Of a stretch of 64,000 nucleotides of DNA, positions 1 through 9,100 are shown one piece after another; within the stretch, counting starts at the first letter, position 1; the number at the start of each line of letters is the position of its first letter. The notes beneath the pieces were generated by a model. The model searched no databases and was not told the DNA's origin. It worked only from the letters and a program-made list of their open reading frames with translations. The DNA is from Methanocalculus taiwanensis. Lineage in GTDB: Archaea > Halobacteriota > Methanomicrobia > Methanomicrobiales > Methanocorpusculaceae. The stretch is taken from contig NZ_VOTZ01000004.1 of NCBI RefSeq assembly GCF_024372745.1, forward strand, positions 1 to 64,000. The letters are read 5' to 3'. The position numbers were made by a program, and so were the translations under genes.

Positions 1-2
1 CT

Positions 3-932
3 GACCCGATCAATATCCCAATTGGGATGACAATCGAACCTGGCAATCTCAATGATCAGACCCACTTCAAGAAGACCTATCGCCAGTCAAGGAATCGGCT
101 CAGAGAGGGATCTCTGGTGATATTTGATAAAGGAGCGAACAGTGTCGCCAATACCCAGATGATCCGGGCAGATAATCTCCAGTACATCACCGGAAAGAAG
201 CTCAACAAGAGCGATGACAAGATAATCGCTGAGTTTGAAACCTATAACCCTCAGGAAATTGATGAGGAATCAGGGATTAGTGGAATTAAAATCGAGAAGC
301 CGAACAGTACGAACTATCTCTATTTCTCAGAAAAGCTGCAGAAAGAGCAGCTGGAATCCAGAGCAAGAAAAGTCGTTCGAGAGATAAAAGAAGCAAAGGC
401 CATTCAGGAGAGCATTGACAAGAATAAGGCTCTTCCAAAACGATTCCGGATAAACAATCTTCTTGTTGATGTGGATTACTCCATCCAGACAAAGCTGATT
501 GAACTCTCAGAAGATGATGCTGTCAGGCTTCTTGAAGAGAAGTTCATCACCGGAAGAGAGGGATTCTTCTGCCTGAAATCGAGTAAGAATTTGACACTAA
601 CTGAAGCCCTTCTGACCTATCGAAAAAAGGACTCGATTGAGAAGATATTCAACTCACTCAAGAACGAGATCGAGATCAAACCATTGCGCGTATGGACTGA
701 TAACAGCATTTACGGTGCATTAATCATTGGGTTTATTGCACAATTATTTATCTCGCTGATCCGATTTGAGATCCCTGAACTGAAGCATACGTCAACGAAA
801 TTCATCAAAACGGCGCTATTGAATTTGACAGTAACCGTTGATTCGTGGATGAGGAAGACAAAAAGGTTCATTCACTCCAATTTTGATGCCATTAACACGA
901 TGGTTTTACGGCATAATTGGGCGATTACATGA
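3..932 (+). CDS. IS1634-type DDE transposase, 5' part cut off by the window
   Basis: The reading frame is open back to the window edge, so this is the C-terminal ~309 residues of a larger transposase. The opening residues (DPINIPIGM then EPGNLNDQTHF) match the IS4-superfamily/IS1634 block just after the second catalytic region. The later segment with TYRKKDSIEKIF and LKNEIEIKPLRV carries the glutamate expected as third DDE residue, followed by the usual hydrophobic YGALIIGFIA helix. It would cut and paste the element's ends. The frame closes normally with TGA, with no internal stop. Downstream lies a broken flavoprotein gene, which suggests the element inserted into or beside it. Terminal inverted repeats could not be placed because the left end is outside the window. 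Confidence 0.85.
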   Translation, partial: DPINIPIGMTIEPGNLNDQTHFKKTYRQSRNRLREGSLVIFDKGANSVANTQMIRADNLQYITGKKLNKSDDKIIAEFETYNPQEIDEESGISGIKIEKPNSTNYLYFSEKLQKEQLESRARKVVREIKEAKAIQESIDKNKALPKRFRINNLLVDVDYSIQTKLIELSEDDAVRLLEEKFITGREGFFCLKSSKNLTLTEALLTYRKKDSIEKIFNSLKNEIEIKPLRVWTDNSIYGALIIGFIAQLFISLIRFEIPELKHTSTKFIKTALLNLTVTVDSWMRKTKRFIHSNFDAINTMVLRHNWAIT

Positions 933-1050
933 ATTTTTGATAGGAAAATCATCAACTGTCAAATACTGTTTCCTGATGAAATTCTGGAAAAAATAGATCA
1001 CGGTAGTGAATGCTGTCACTGGGTGGCTGAACCCAAAGTGGCAAACTTAG

Positions 1051-1293
1051 GTTGGAGATCTCCTGTACTATCTCAAAGGACTCCACTTCGACAGAACGGG
1101 GAAGCGTTATGCACTCACCTTCGGATCCATGGGAGGGCGTGGGGGAGCTCCAGCCTTCGTTGCTGAGGAACTAAAGACTGCCGGATTTACGGTAGCCGGA
1201 ACATTTGAGGTCCAGTTTGTACCTGATGAAGGTGAACTGGATTCTGCATTTGATGCAGGGCTCACAATGGCGAAGAGGATTTCTTCAGAATAA
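1051..1293 (+). pseudogene. Remnant of a flavodiiron protein (F420H2 oxidase, FprA-like), C-terminal flavodoxin part
   Basis: The frame ending at TAA 1291-1293 reads VGDLLYYLKGL, then FGSMGGRGGA, then FEVQFVPDEGEL, which is the layout of the C-terminal flavodoxin domain of flavodiiron proteins (linker helix, FMN loop, last strand and helix). There is no start codon, and the frame has a TAG at 1048-1050 just before the matching part, so the metallo-beta-lactamase-like oxygen-reducing domain is missing. In methanogens the intact enzyme reduces O2 to water with F420H2. The transposase gene directly upstream is the likely cause of the loss. The assignment rests on motif recognition over only ~80 residues. 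Confidence 0.6.
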
Positions 1294-1402
1294 GGCCAAA
1301 GACACCATTTCTTTTTTCCGCCATACCAGCCGTATCATCAAATGGAAAAAACCGGATGAAGATTTCGCCACCTTCAAGTAACCAGAAGACAACCATTCCG
1401 CT

Positions 1403-2827
1403 ATGCGTATCCTGCTTGTTACCGGCACCCAGACTGAAGCGATCGTCAAAGAGGCTGCCGAAGAATCCGGTCATGACTGTGATGTCGCCGTCATCGGCGA
1501 AGTGGCATCATTTATATCTCCGGAGCGGCTGATCGAACTGATCACTCAAGATCGGTATGACTTTGTAATCGTCTCTGGAATGTGTACGGCTGACTTTTCA
1601 ACAGTCGAAAAAGAAACCGGAGTCTTCGTCTTCCTTGGTCCCCGGCATGCGTCAGATCTCGCAATGATCCTCCCTGGAGTCGGTCATATCCAGCTCTCCC
1701 GCACAATACCAGCAGACGACCTGATAGCTGGTTTGAAACGGGAACGAGCACTTGAAACACTTCAGGATATTGAAGATTCAGCTGAACCCGAATTTTTCAT
1801 CAGGGGGGTGAAGATCGGCGGGGGGAGCAGGATGAAGGTCGTTGCCGAGATCATGGATGCCCATCGACACCCTGACATCAGATCAGCTGTTCTTCGTTTC
1901 TTCGCTTCAGGTGCCGACATTGTCGATCTCGGATTTGGATTCGATGCAACCCCCGATGATGTAACCAAAACCTTCTCTGCATTGAAAGGAGTAGAGGGGC
2001 CGCTGGCAGCAGACACCCAGAACCCTGATCTGATCAGAGCAGCACTCATAAGAGCGGATCTCATCCTCTCTCTTCAGGAGGAGAATATTCCCCTTGTGGG
2101 ATCTGATATCGCAGAGGCAGGAATTGCAGCGGTGGTCGTGCCCGGTGAAGCAGGACTTGCAGCAAATAGTGCTGCTGCCGAGAACTGTGGGATTCAATGT
2201 ATCATTGCAGATCCGCTCCTCCCGCCAGCCGGATCAGGGCTGGTGAAGTCTCTTGCAGAAATGTCGGGAGCAGAAACACCCTATCCGCTTTTCTTTGGCG
2301 CAGGGAACGTGGTTGAACTTTTAGATGCAGACTCTCCCGGTGCAAATGCACTCCTTGCCGCAATGGCAGCAGAAGTAGGAGCATCCCTGATCTTTACCAG
2401 TGAACATTCAGACAAAACAATCGGATCGGTCACAGAGATGAGAAAAGCGACGATGATGACGGGGCTCATGAACGATCGGCCCTATCCAAAAGATCTTGGG
2501 ATAGATCTTTTTGTCATCAAGGAGAAACGGCGGAGGCGTGAGCCACCTGTCCGGTATGATGCCACACTCCAGACAATTCGATCAGAAAAAGCACTCATCT
2601 ATGATCCATGCGGGAACTTCAGGATCGGAATAGAAGGATCAGAGATCATCGCAGAGAGAAAGGGTGTTGCAGTAAAAGGCGATGAATGGACCACGATTTT
2701 CTCACTCATTGAAGAGAAGGGCTGGGTATCTCTTCTCGATCATGCCGCATACCTTGGCAAGGAACTCTACAAAGCAGAACTCGCCATCCGTTTCAACAGG
2801 AGCTTTGAGCAGGATGGCGACTTCTGA
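1403..2827 (+). CDS. Dihydropteroate synthase-related protein of methanogens
   Basis: 474 residues. The N-terminal ~125 residues form a Rossmann-like segment (MRILLVTGTQTEAIV) typical of the methanogen DHPS-like family. A TIM-barrel DHPS-like domain follows from about residue 140, with DIVDLGFGFDATPDDV standing where true DHPS has its pterin-binding barrel strand. The family is found mainly in methanogens and has been discussed in connection with methanopterin synthesis, but its reaction is not settled, so no enzyme activity is claimed. The start ATG at 1403 is the first in frame and lies 110 bp beyond the flavoprotein remnant. No partner gene is adjacent on the same strand. Confidence 0.8.
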   Translation: MRILLVTGTQTEAIVKEAAEESGHDCDVAVIGEVASFISPERLIELITQDRYDFVIVSGMCTADFSTVEKETGVFVFLGPRHASDLAMILPGVGHIQLSRTIPADDLIAGLKRERALETLQDIEDSAEPEFFIRGVKIGGGSRMKVVAEIMDAHRHPDIRSAVLRFFASGADIVDLGFGFDATPDDVTKTFSALKGVEGPLAADTQNPDLIRAALIRADLILSLQEENIPLVGSDIAEAGIAAVVVPGEAGLAANSAAAENCGIQCIIADPLLPPAGSGLVKSLAEMSGAETPYPLFFGAGNVVELLDADSPGANALLAAMAAEVGASLIFTSEHSDKTIGSVTEMRKATMMTGLMNDRPYPKDLGIDLFVIKEKRRRREPPVRYDATLQTIRSEKALIYDPCGNFRIGIEGSEIIAERKGVAVKGDEWTTIFSLIEEKGWVSLLDHAAYLGKELYKAELAIRFNRSFEQDGDF

Positions 2828-2844
2828 ATTGGCACGTGAGTATC

Positions 2845-3195
2845 CTAAAAGATCCCAAACCAGACGATAAACGAAGTTATGGCCATGATGACCAGAATGA
2901 TGATTATAGCCTTATAGAGGCATCTGGTACAGATGCCAACTACGCCGCCTTCATGTCGCCTGAGACAAAGCCTGCATGGGTGGCCGATCTTTATATCCGG
3001 GTGGTCTTTTTCATAGAGAGCCCGTATCTTCTTTTCAAGATGTGGTGAATTGTGAATCTGGTGCCATTCCTCTTCAGAGAGGCCAATGAAAAGATCACAG
3101 GTACTACACTTGATCCAGATCTCATTATCCGATGGCTGCTCAACATTCAGTGTTTTCTCTCCACACTCAGGACAGTGCAGATGGTTAAAATCCAT
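2845..3195 (-). CDS. Small zinc-ribbon protein with a C-terminal membrane segment
   Basis: 116 residues from the chosen start (MDFNHLHCPECG). Two CxxC knuckles (CPEC and CSTC, about residues 8 to 32) make a zinc ribbon. A second cysteine group (CRLCLRRH, then CTRCL, about residues 75 to 93) is followed by one hydrophobic helix of ~20 residues at the C-terminus. It looks like a small membrane-anchored metal-binding or nucleic-acid-contacting protein; the function is not recognised. A longer frame reaches 3249, but a TATA box at 3218-3227 centred 27 nt ahead of 3195 supports a leaderless transcript starting at the internal ATG. Confidence 0.6.
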   Translation of the reverse strand: MDFNHLHCPECGEKTLNVEQPSDNEIWIKCSTCDLFIGLSEEEWHQIHNSPHLEKKIRALYEKDHPDIKIGHPCRLCLRRHEGGVVGICTRCLYKAIIIILVIMAITSFIVWFGIF

Positions 3196-3217
3196 GGAGA
3201 CTAGAAGGAAGATTAAG

Positions 3218-3227
3218 CATATAAAGG
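3218..3227 (-). promoter_or_regulatory. TATA box for the zinc-ribbon gene
   Basis: Minus-strand CCTTTATATG, centred ~27 nt ahead of the ATG at 3195. The spacing matches archaeal TATA-to-start distance, so the mRNA is probably leaderless. Confidence 0.55.
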
Positions 3228-3340
3228 TGTTTATCGCTCTGGAATGCAAACATCACCCTATCCCAGGATAACCACACTCAAAATGATCGATCAAAAGGAC
3301 TCTTTATGTTCTATGAAGGACATCCAGAAGATGAATAGTG

Positions 3341-4240
3341 ATGAATCATGAGACATACATTGGCTGGTCCTCAGTCCCAAGAGGAGCGAATGTTCGACTT
3401 GCTGACTTTCATACCGGGTTGGCAAACAATCTGAGAAGTGACAAAAAGGGGAAGAAAGCAGTAAAAAAGTGGGCAATGGAGTCACTGAATGAGAACAGGG
3501 AGGCTCTATCAGCAGCACATGATCTCTTCTGGACCGATAAACGCTATTCTCTTCTGATCATCTTACAGGGAATGGATACAGCAGGAAAAGACGGAGCAAT
3601 AAAACACGTAATGTCGGGCTTAAACCCGCAGGGCTGCCGGGTGGAGAGTTTTGGTATCCCGACAAGAAATGAGCAAAACTACCCATTCCTATGGAGATTC
3701 TGGAGATCACTACCCCGAAAAGGGGAGATCGGCATCTTTAACCGCTCATATTATGAAGATGTGCTTGTACCCAAAATACACCCGGAAATACTCAACACGC
3801 AACGGCTTCCTCCCGGATATGGCAGTAAATCCTTCTGGAATGCACGGTTTGAGGATATAAATTCATTTGAGAAGCAACTTGTCAATAATGGAGTTATCAT
3901 TTTAAAATTTTTCCTTCACATCTCATTTGAAGAACAAAAAAAAAGGCTTATATCACGCCTTAAAACCGAAAGTAAACAGTGGAAATTCTCTTCATCAGAC
4001 CTCTCAGAGCGTGACCACTGGAAACAGTACCAGGCAGCATACGAAGAGATCTTCTCAAGAACCAGCACTGACTATGCACCATGGTATATCATTCCCGCGG
4101 ACTACAAATGGGTTGCCAGGATGATGATTGCAGATCTTATCGTGTTGAGCATCCGGCAGCTGGATCTCAGATACCCTGAGATTTCCGACATACAAAAAAT
4201 GGAGATTGAAGCAGCACTTGAAAAGCTTCAGAATACATAG
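3341..4240 (+). CDS. Polyphosphate kinase 2 family protein, first of a tandem pair
   Basis: 299 residues. PPK2 enzymes transfer phosphate between polyphosphate and nucleotides in the cytoplasm. Seen here: Walker A GMDTAGKDG (about residues 77-85), the family block GIFNRSYYEDVLVPKIHPE (about 130-150), and the basic lid segment RLKTESKQWKFSSSDLSER. Length is normal for a one-domain PPK2. A GTG at 3338 is in frame directly ahead, but the ATG at 3341 is preferred. The next gene is a close paralogue 119 bp downstream. Whether it makes NDP/NTP from polyphosphate or acts on AMP cannot be read from these motifs. Confidence 0.9.
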   Translation: MNHETYIGWSSVPRGANVRLADFHTGLANNLRSDKKGKKAVKKWAMESLNENREALSAAHDLFWTDKRYSLLIILQGMDTAGKDGAIKHVMSGLNPQGCRVESFGIPTRNEQNYPFLWRFWRSLPRKGEIGIFNRSYYEDVLVPKIHPEILNTQRLPPGYGSKSFWNARFEDINSFEKQLVNNGVIILKFFLHISFEEQKKRLISRLKTESKQWKFSSSDLSERDHWKQYQAAYEEIFSRTSTDYAPWYIIPADYKWVARMMIADLIVLSIRQLDLRYPEISDIQKMEIEAALEKLQNT

Positions 4241-4318
4241 AAACCATCAAAGAATGGTAGACTGATCCCTCGGATCAACAGATCGAAAAAGTACTATTAA
4301 CAGAGGATGATAAGAGAC

Positions 4319-4328
4319 GTATTTATCA
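4319..4328 (+). promoter_or_regulatory. Possible TATA box ahead of the second PPK2 gene
   Basis: GTATTTATC lies ~36 nt before the ATG at 4360 in a 119-bp gap, which would give a leader of about 10 nt. It implies that the second paralogue can be transcribed alone. Confidence 0.35.
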
Positions 4329-4359
4329 TCGAGTAAACGAATCTGAATCATGATACCAG

Positions 4360-5259
4360 ATGATTAAAGAAAAATACCTCGACAGGCTGATAGTCAAGCC
4401 TGGAAAAACACTCAGTCTCACAGATTTTAACACGGGATGGGCACAAAGTGAGGCACTTCGGGAAGCAGGGAAGAATGCTGTCAAACAGCGGGCTGCCGAG
4501 CTACTTGAAGAGAACCGGGCAGCCCTTGCAGAGGCGCAGGAACTTCTGTGGGCCGATAAACGGTACTCAATCCTGGTGATTCTCCAGGGAATGGATACAG
4601 CAGGCAAAGATGGTACAATAAAACATGTTATGTCGGGTGTGAACCCTCAAGGATGCCAGGTGATGAGTTTCGGCATCCCGACAAAATACGAGCTCGATCA
4701 TACTTTCCTGTGGCGTTTCTGGAAACATATGCCCCGCAGAGGTGAGATCGGGATATTTAACCGCTCATATTACGAGGATGTGCTCGTCCCCAAAGTCCAT
4801 CCGGTCATCCTGGAAGGCCAGCATTTACCGCCGGGATATGGAAGTGATGCATTCTGGGAGGCGCGATATGAAGACATACGGGCATTTGAGCGGCACCATC
4901 ATCAAAACGGAACCATAATATTGAAATTCTTCCTCAATATATCAAAAAAAGAACAAAAGGAGCGGCTTTTATCACGGCTTAAGACAGAGAAGAAGCATTG
5001 GAAATTCTCCCTCTCGGATCTGACAGAGCGGCAGTACTGGAACCATTACCAGGCAGCATATGAAGAGGCGATGTTCCAGACAAGCCATGGTGATGCACCA
5101 TGGCATGTGATCCCGGCAGATTACAAATGGGTCGCCAGAACGCTGGTAGCAGACATTATCGTCCGTGCCATCAGCCGCCTTGATCTCAGGTACCCTGAGA
5201 CCTCAGTTGAACGGATGAAAGAAATTGAAAAAGCACGAATTCAACTTGAGAGTGAGTAG
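4360..5259 (+). CDS. Polyphosphate kinase 2 family protein, second of a tandem pair
   Basis: 299 residues, aligning without large gaps with the preceding gene: same Walker A position (GMDTAGKDG, ~77-85), same GIFNRSYYEDVLVPK block and same PADYKWVAR segment near the C-terminus. The N-terminus (MIKEKYLDRLIVKPGKTLSL) differs clearly from its neighbour. The pair is an old duplication rather than a recent copy, because the DNA has diverged throughout. It has its own upstream TATA-like element. The substrate nucleotide is not determined. Confidence 0.9.
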   Translation: MIKEKYLDRLIVKPGKTLSLTDFNTGWAQSEALREAGKNAVKQRAAELLEENRAALAEAQELLWADKRYSILVILQGMDTAGKDGTIKHVMSGVNPQGCQVMSFGIPTKYELDHTFLWRFWKHMPRRGEIGIFNRSYYEDVLVPKVHPVILEGQHLPPGYGSDAFWEARYEDIRAFERHHHQNGTIILKFFLNISKKEQKERLLSRLKTEKKHWKFSLSDLTERQYWNHYQAAYEEAMFQTSHGDAPWHVIPADYKWVARTLVADIIVRAISRLDLRYPETSVERMKEIEKARIQLESE

Positions 5260-5302
5260 CACCCATTAGATTTCCGGATATGATTTTGGAGTGTGCTGAC
5301 AG

Positions 5303-6133
5303 ATGAGTCGGAAAGAATTAAAAAAGAAGATATGGGAAATTATCGAGCCTTCAGATACAGAAAGCCGTGAGAGTTACATCTTTGGGATCTTCATTACCGG
5401 CGTTATTCTCCTCAATATCACTGCAATGGTCCTATCGAGCATCTGGGAGATTCATACCGATTACCCGATTATATGGACCATTCTTCTCCTGATCTCTGCA
5501 TCGACTCTCATCATCTTCATACTTGAGTACCTGCTCAGGCTCTGGACATGTACAGCAGACCCGGAATATGCAAAACCAATCATTGGGAGGCTTAAATGGG
5601 CAAAAACACCCTTTGCACTCATCGATCTGCTGGTAATACTCCCGTATATTCTCCTGATGTTCACCAGCATCAACCTCACCGGCCTTGTCGTCCTGAGGGT
5701 ATTTAGGCTCTTTAAACTGGTACGCTATTCAGAATCCATCAATTTGATTATCAGGGTGATCAAAGCAGAGAAGAATACGCTCTTTACCACTTATCTCGTT
5801 CTCTTCATCGTCCTCATTGCAGCAGCCACACTTATGTATGAGGTCGAATACCCGGCACAGCCGGAAGCATTCTCAAGTATCCCCGCGGCGATGTGGTGGG
5901 GCGTCATCACCCTGACGACAACAGGTTATGGTGATATCGTCCCGATTACACCCCTTGGAAAGATGCTTGGGACTGTGATTGCCCTCATCGGAATTGCAAT
6001 ATTTGCCCTTCCGGCTGGCATCCTTGCTTCAGGATTTTCCAAAGCCCTGGAAACAGAGATTCGCGATGATGAAGTGTACCTCTGCCCCCATTGCAAAGAG
6101 GAGATAAAAGGCAGGGATCTCTGGAAAAAGTGA
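5303..6133 (+). CDS. Voltage-gated-type potassium channel with C-terminal zinc knuckle
   Basis: 276 residues with a six-helix layout. TM1 is about 25-48, TM2 55-80 and TM3 103-122. An S4-like helix (VVLRVFRLFKLVRYSES, ~129-145) carries a basic residue every third position (R132, R135, K138, R141). TM5 is ~158-180, the pore has the selectivity filter TTTGYGD (205-211), and TM6 is ~218-242. This is the KvAP/Kch-like family and would form a tetrameric K+ pore in the cytoplasmic membrane. After TM6 a short tail ends in CPHCKEEIKG, half of a zinc ribbon, probably a tetramer or ligand element; RCK domains are absent. Confidence 0.88.
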   Translation: MSRKELKKKIWEIIEPSDTESRESYIFGIFITGVILLNITAMVLSSIWEIHTDYPIIWTILLLISASTLIIFILEYLLRLWTCTADPEYAKPIIGRLKWAKTPFALIDLLVILPYILLMFTSINLTGLVVLRVFRLFKLVRYSESINLIIRVIKAEKNTLFTTYLVLFIVLIAAATLMYEVEYPAQPEAFSSIPAAMWWGVITLTTTGYGDIVPITPLGKMLGTVIALIGIAIFALPAGILASGFSKALETEIRDDEVYLCPHCKEEIKGRDLWKK

Positions 6134-6168
6134 TGAACGGGAATGTCAGATCTGACATAATGAGGGAG

Positions 6169-9100
6169 TCAGGCGGCTTTCTGCCTGCACCGCCGTATCT
6201 CCTCCATATACGCACGCTCGGGCTGTATTTCATAGGCTTTTTCAAATGAGTGGAGGGCCTCCTCGAATCGTTCAAGCGCTACAAGAGCCCTTCCCATTGC
6301 ATACCAGAGCCTGTGACGATCAGGTGCTGCATCAAGTGCATGTTTTAGGGAAGAGAGCGCCTCTTCGTTCCTGCCCAGTCGCAGGAGGGCATTGGCATGT
6401 GACTGCCAGGCAGCATGAAATCCTCGATCCACCCGTAAAGCCTCCTCACTGGATTCCATAGCCTCATGATATCTGCCAAGCTGGTGGAGCAGTATGGCAC
6501 GGGCGTTCCATACTTGTGCAGATACAGGATTGAACGCAATGGATCGATCAAATGAGAAGACGGCATCTTCAAACCTGCCAAGACTACCGAGAATGGTTCC
6601 CCGTATATACCATGCACCTCCGTCCTCGGGTATATAATTGAGGGCTTTGTCAATGGATCGCAATGCCTCCTGGTATTTTAATAGACGATGAAGCGCAGTG
6701 CCACGGAGCACCCAGGCATCCGCAAAGTTCTCATCAAGGGCAAGTGCCTTATCTGCCGAAGAAAGTGCGGCAGGGAACCTGCCAAGCCGCCCCTGGATAA
6801 CGCCCCGGAGATACCATGCCTTAGCATGATCTTTCCGCCCGGAGAGAGACCGCTCAATTGAGAATGATGCATCGTCATATCTCCCCATCTTGACAAGCAG
6901 ACGGGAATGCCCATACCACCCATCTGGATCATCAGGATGCTCCTCAAGCCATAAAGTACAATAGGTAAGCGCATCTGCAAACCTGCCAACATGGTACAAT
7001 GCCGATGCATATCCACGGGCAAGCTCGAGCGTTTCAGGATGATCCCGGATTGCGTTATCAAAACAGGCTACTGCCTCTTCAAATCTGCCAAGATGAGAGA
7101 GCGCTGTTCCGCACATGCTGAGGAGCCGGGGATCATCCGGAGAGTGATGAAGTGCCCGCTTAAATGAGGGTAAGGCTTCATTATACCTGCCAAGACGGCA
7201 GAGGAGAAAACCCATCTCTGCCCATCCCCCGGCTCTTTCTGTTGAAACCGCCTTATCATAGGCAGCCAGGGCGTCTTCAAGCCGATCGGCTTGTACCAGA
7301 AGATCCGCATAGAGAAGCAAAATTTCAGGATCATGCGGCATTTCATTAATCAGCGGCTGGATAACATCAAGGGCTTCCATCTCCCTTCCAACTGCGATCA
7401 GCGAGGTTGAGAGAGTATACAGGGCTTCTGGATCAAGAGGTGAGTCCTCCTGTGCTGAGAGCAGAAGGGAAATGGCTTCGTCATACCGCTCGAGGCGGGA
7501 GAGGAGAAGGCCACGAGGAATGACAGTCTCTTCGGGTACCCGCTCATAGGCGAGAAGCGCCTCTTGTGGACGGGAGAGAGACTCGAGCACCAAACCGAGG
7601 ATCTGCCAGACTGCCGGATCATTTGGGAGTTCAAGAGCAAGGTGTGAGACGACGGTATGTGCCTCTTCAAAACGGGAGAGAGCGATCAGCGCATGGGCAC
7701 TCCCAAACAGTGAGATGGTATCAGATGAATCCTCCCGGAGTGCAGATTCAAAGGATAGGAGTGCATCCTCATACCGGCCAAGGGCAGAGAGAACCTCACC
7801 CCGTTTTCGCAGGAGGGAGGGCACGGGATCATCACCTGTGATGAGCCTGTTATAGAGAGAGAGAGCTTCATCATACCTCTTCAGGAGCAAGAGCGTATCT
7901 GCAACCTTGGCAAGAAGGATCTGATCATCCGGATATGCCTGAAGAGCACGCTCGTATACCCCATATGCCTCATCTGGTTTCCAAACCTCCAGAAGAGCGT
8001 CTCCATACAGTTCCAGAAGAGAGGGATCGTCGGGTGAGAGACGCAGAGCCTCTTCATATGCGGCTATTGCATCCTCATACCGGCGAGAGCGGAAGCGGCA
8101 GTCCCCGATCTTCTTCCAGATATCCAGGTTATCATCAGATTCCTCCATGGAGGCGAGATATAACCCTTCAGCCTCGTCAAATCGGCCTGTTCTGAAGAGG
8201 GCTTCGGCATGGAGCCGGTGTTGGAAGGAATCAGGCTCATGCACCTTATCAAACGCTGCCGCTGCTTCTTCATATCTCTCAAGAAGAGAGAGAGCTACGG
8301 CACGCTCACCTTTCAGGTTTTCATCATCCTGTTTTAACGCAAGACCCCGTTCAAATACAGCGAGAGCCTCATCATACCTCTTCAGTTGAGAGAAGACTCT
8401 CCCGCAGAGGTGAAGGAGATACGGATCATCCGGGAATAACTGAAGCGCATTTTGGGCATTTGACAGCGCCTCATCATGCCTGCCTAATTTGCAGAGAACC
8501 ACACACATCGCTCCCCAGCCATCCGGATTCTCAGGCGATATCCCCCTCTGGTAAGCAGAGAGGGCATCATCCAGCTTATTCAGGTTCGCCAGTACATCTG
8601 CATAACGTAGGTGTATCGCGGGATCATCTGGCACCTGTTCGATCAGTAGTCTGAGAACAGGAAGGGCTTCAGTCTCCCTTCCATCTTCAATCAGGGATTT
8701 CGAAAGGGCAGAGAGTATGGCTGGATCGTTGGTTGGATCATTCATCGCAGAGAGCAGCAGGGGAATGGCTTCATCATGCCGACCGAGACGGGAGAGGAGA
8801 AGACCTCGCAAAATGACCGTCTCTTCAGGGATCCGCTCATAAGCCGAAAGCCCCTCTTCCAGCCGAAAGAGGTGCTCAAGCACCAAACCAAGCTGCTGCC
8901 AGATTGCCGGATCGTCCGGAATTTCAAGAGCAAGGTGCGAGAGAATTGCATGTGCCTCCTCAAACCGGGAGAGGGCGATCAAAGCATGGGCATTTCCTCT
9001 CAATGAAGGGATATCGGAAGGGTTCTCCCCAAGAGCAGATGCAAATGATAGCTGCGCATCTGAATAATGGCCGAGTGCTAAGAGTACCTCGCCCCGTTTT

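Noticed and set aside
1292-1381. Open stretch of 29 codons following the flavoprotein remnant
   Set aside because: No start codon and no recognised similarity; too short to call as part of the pseudogene.
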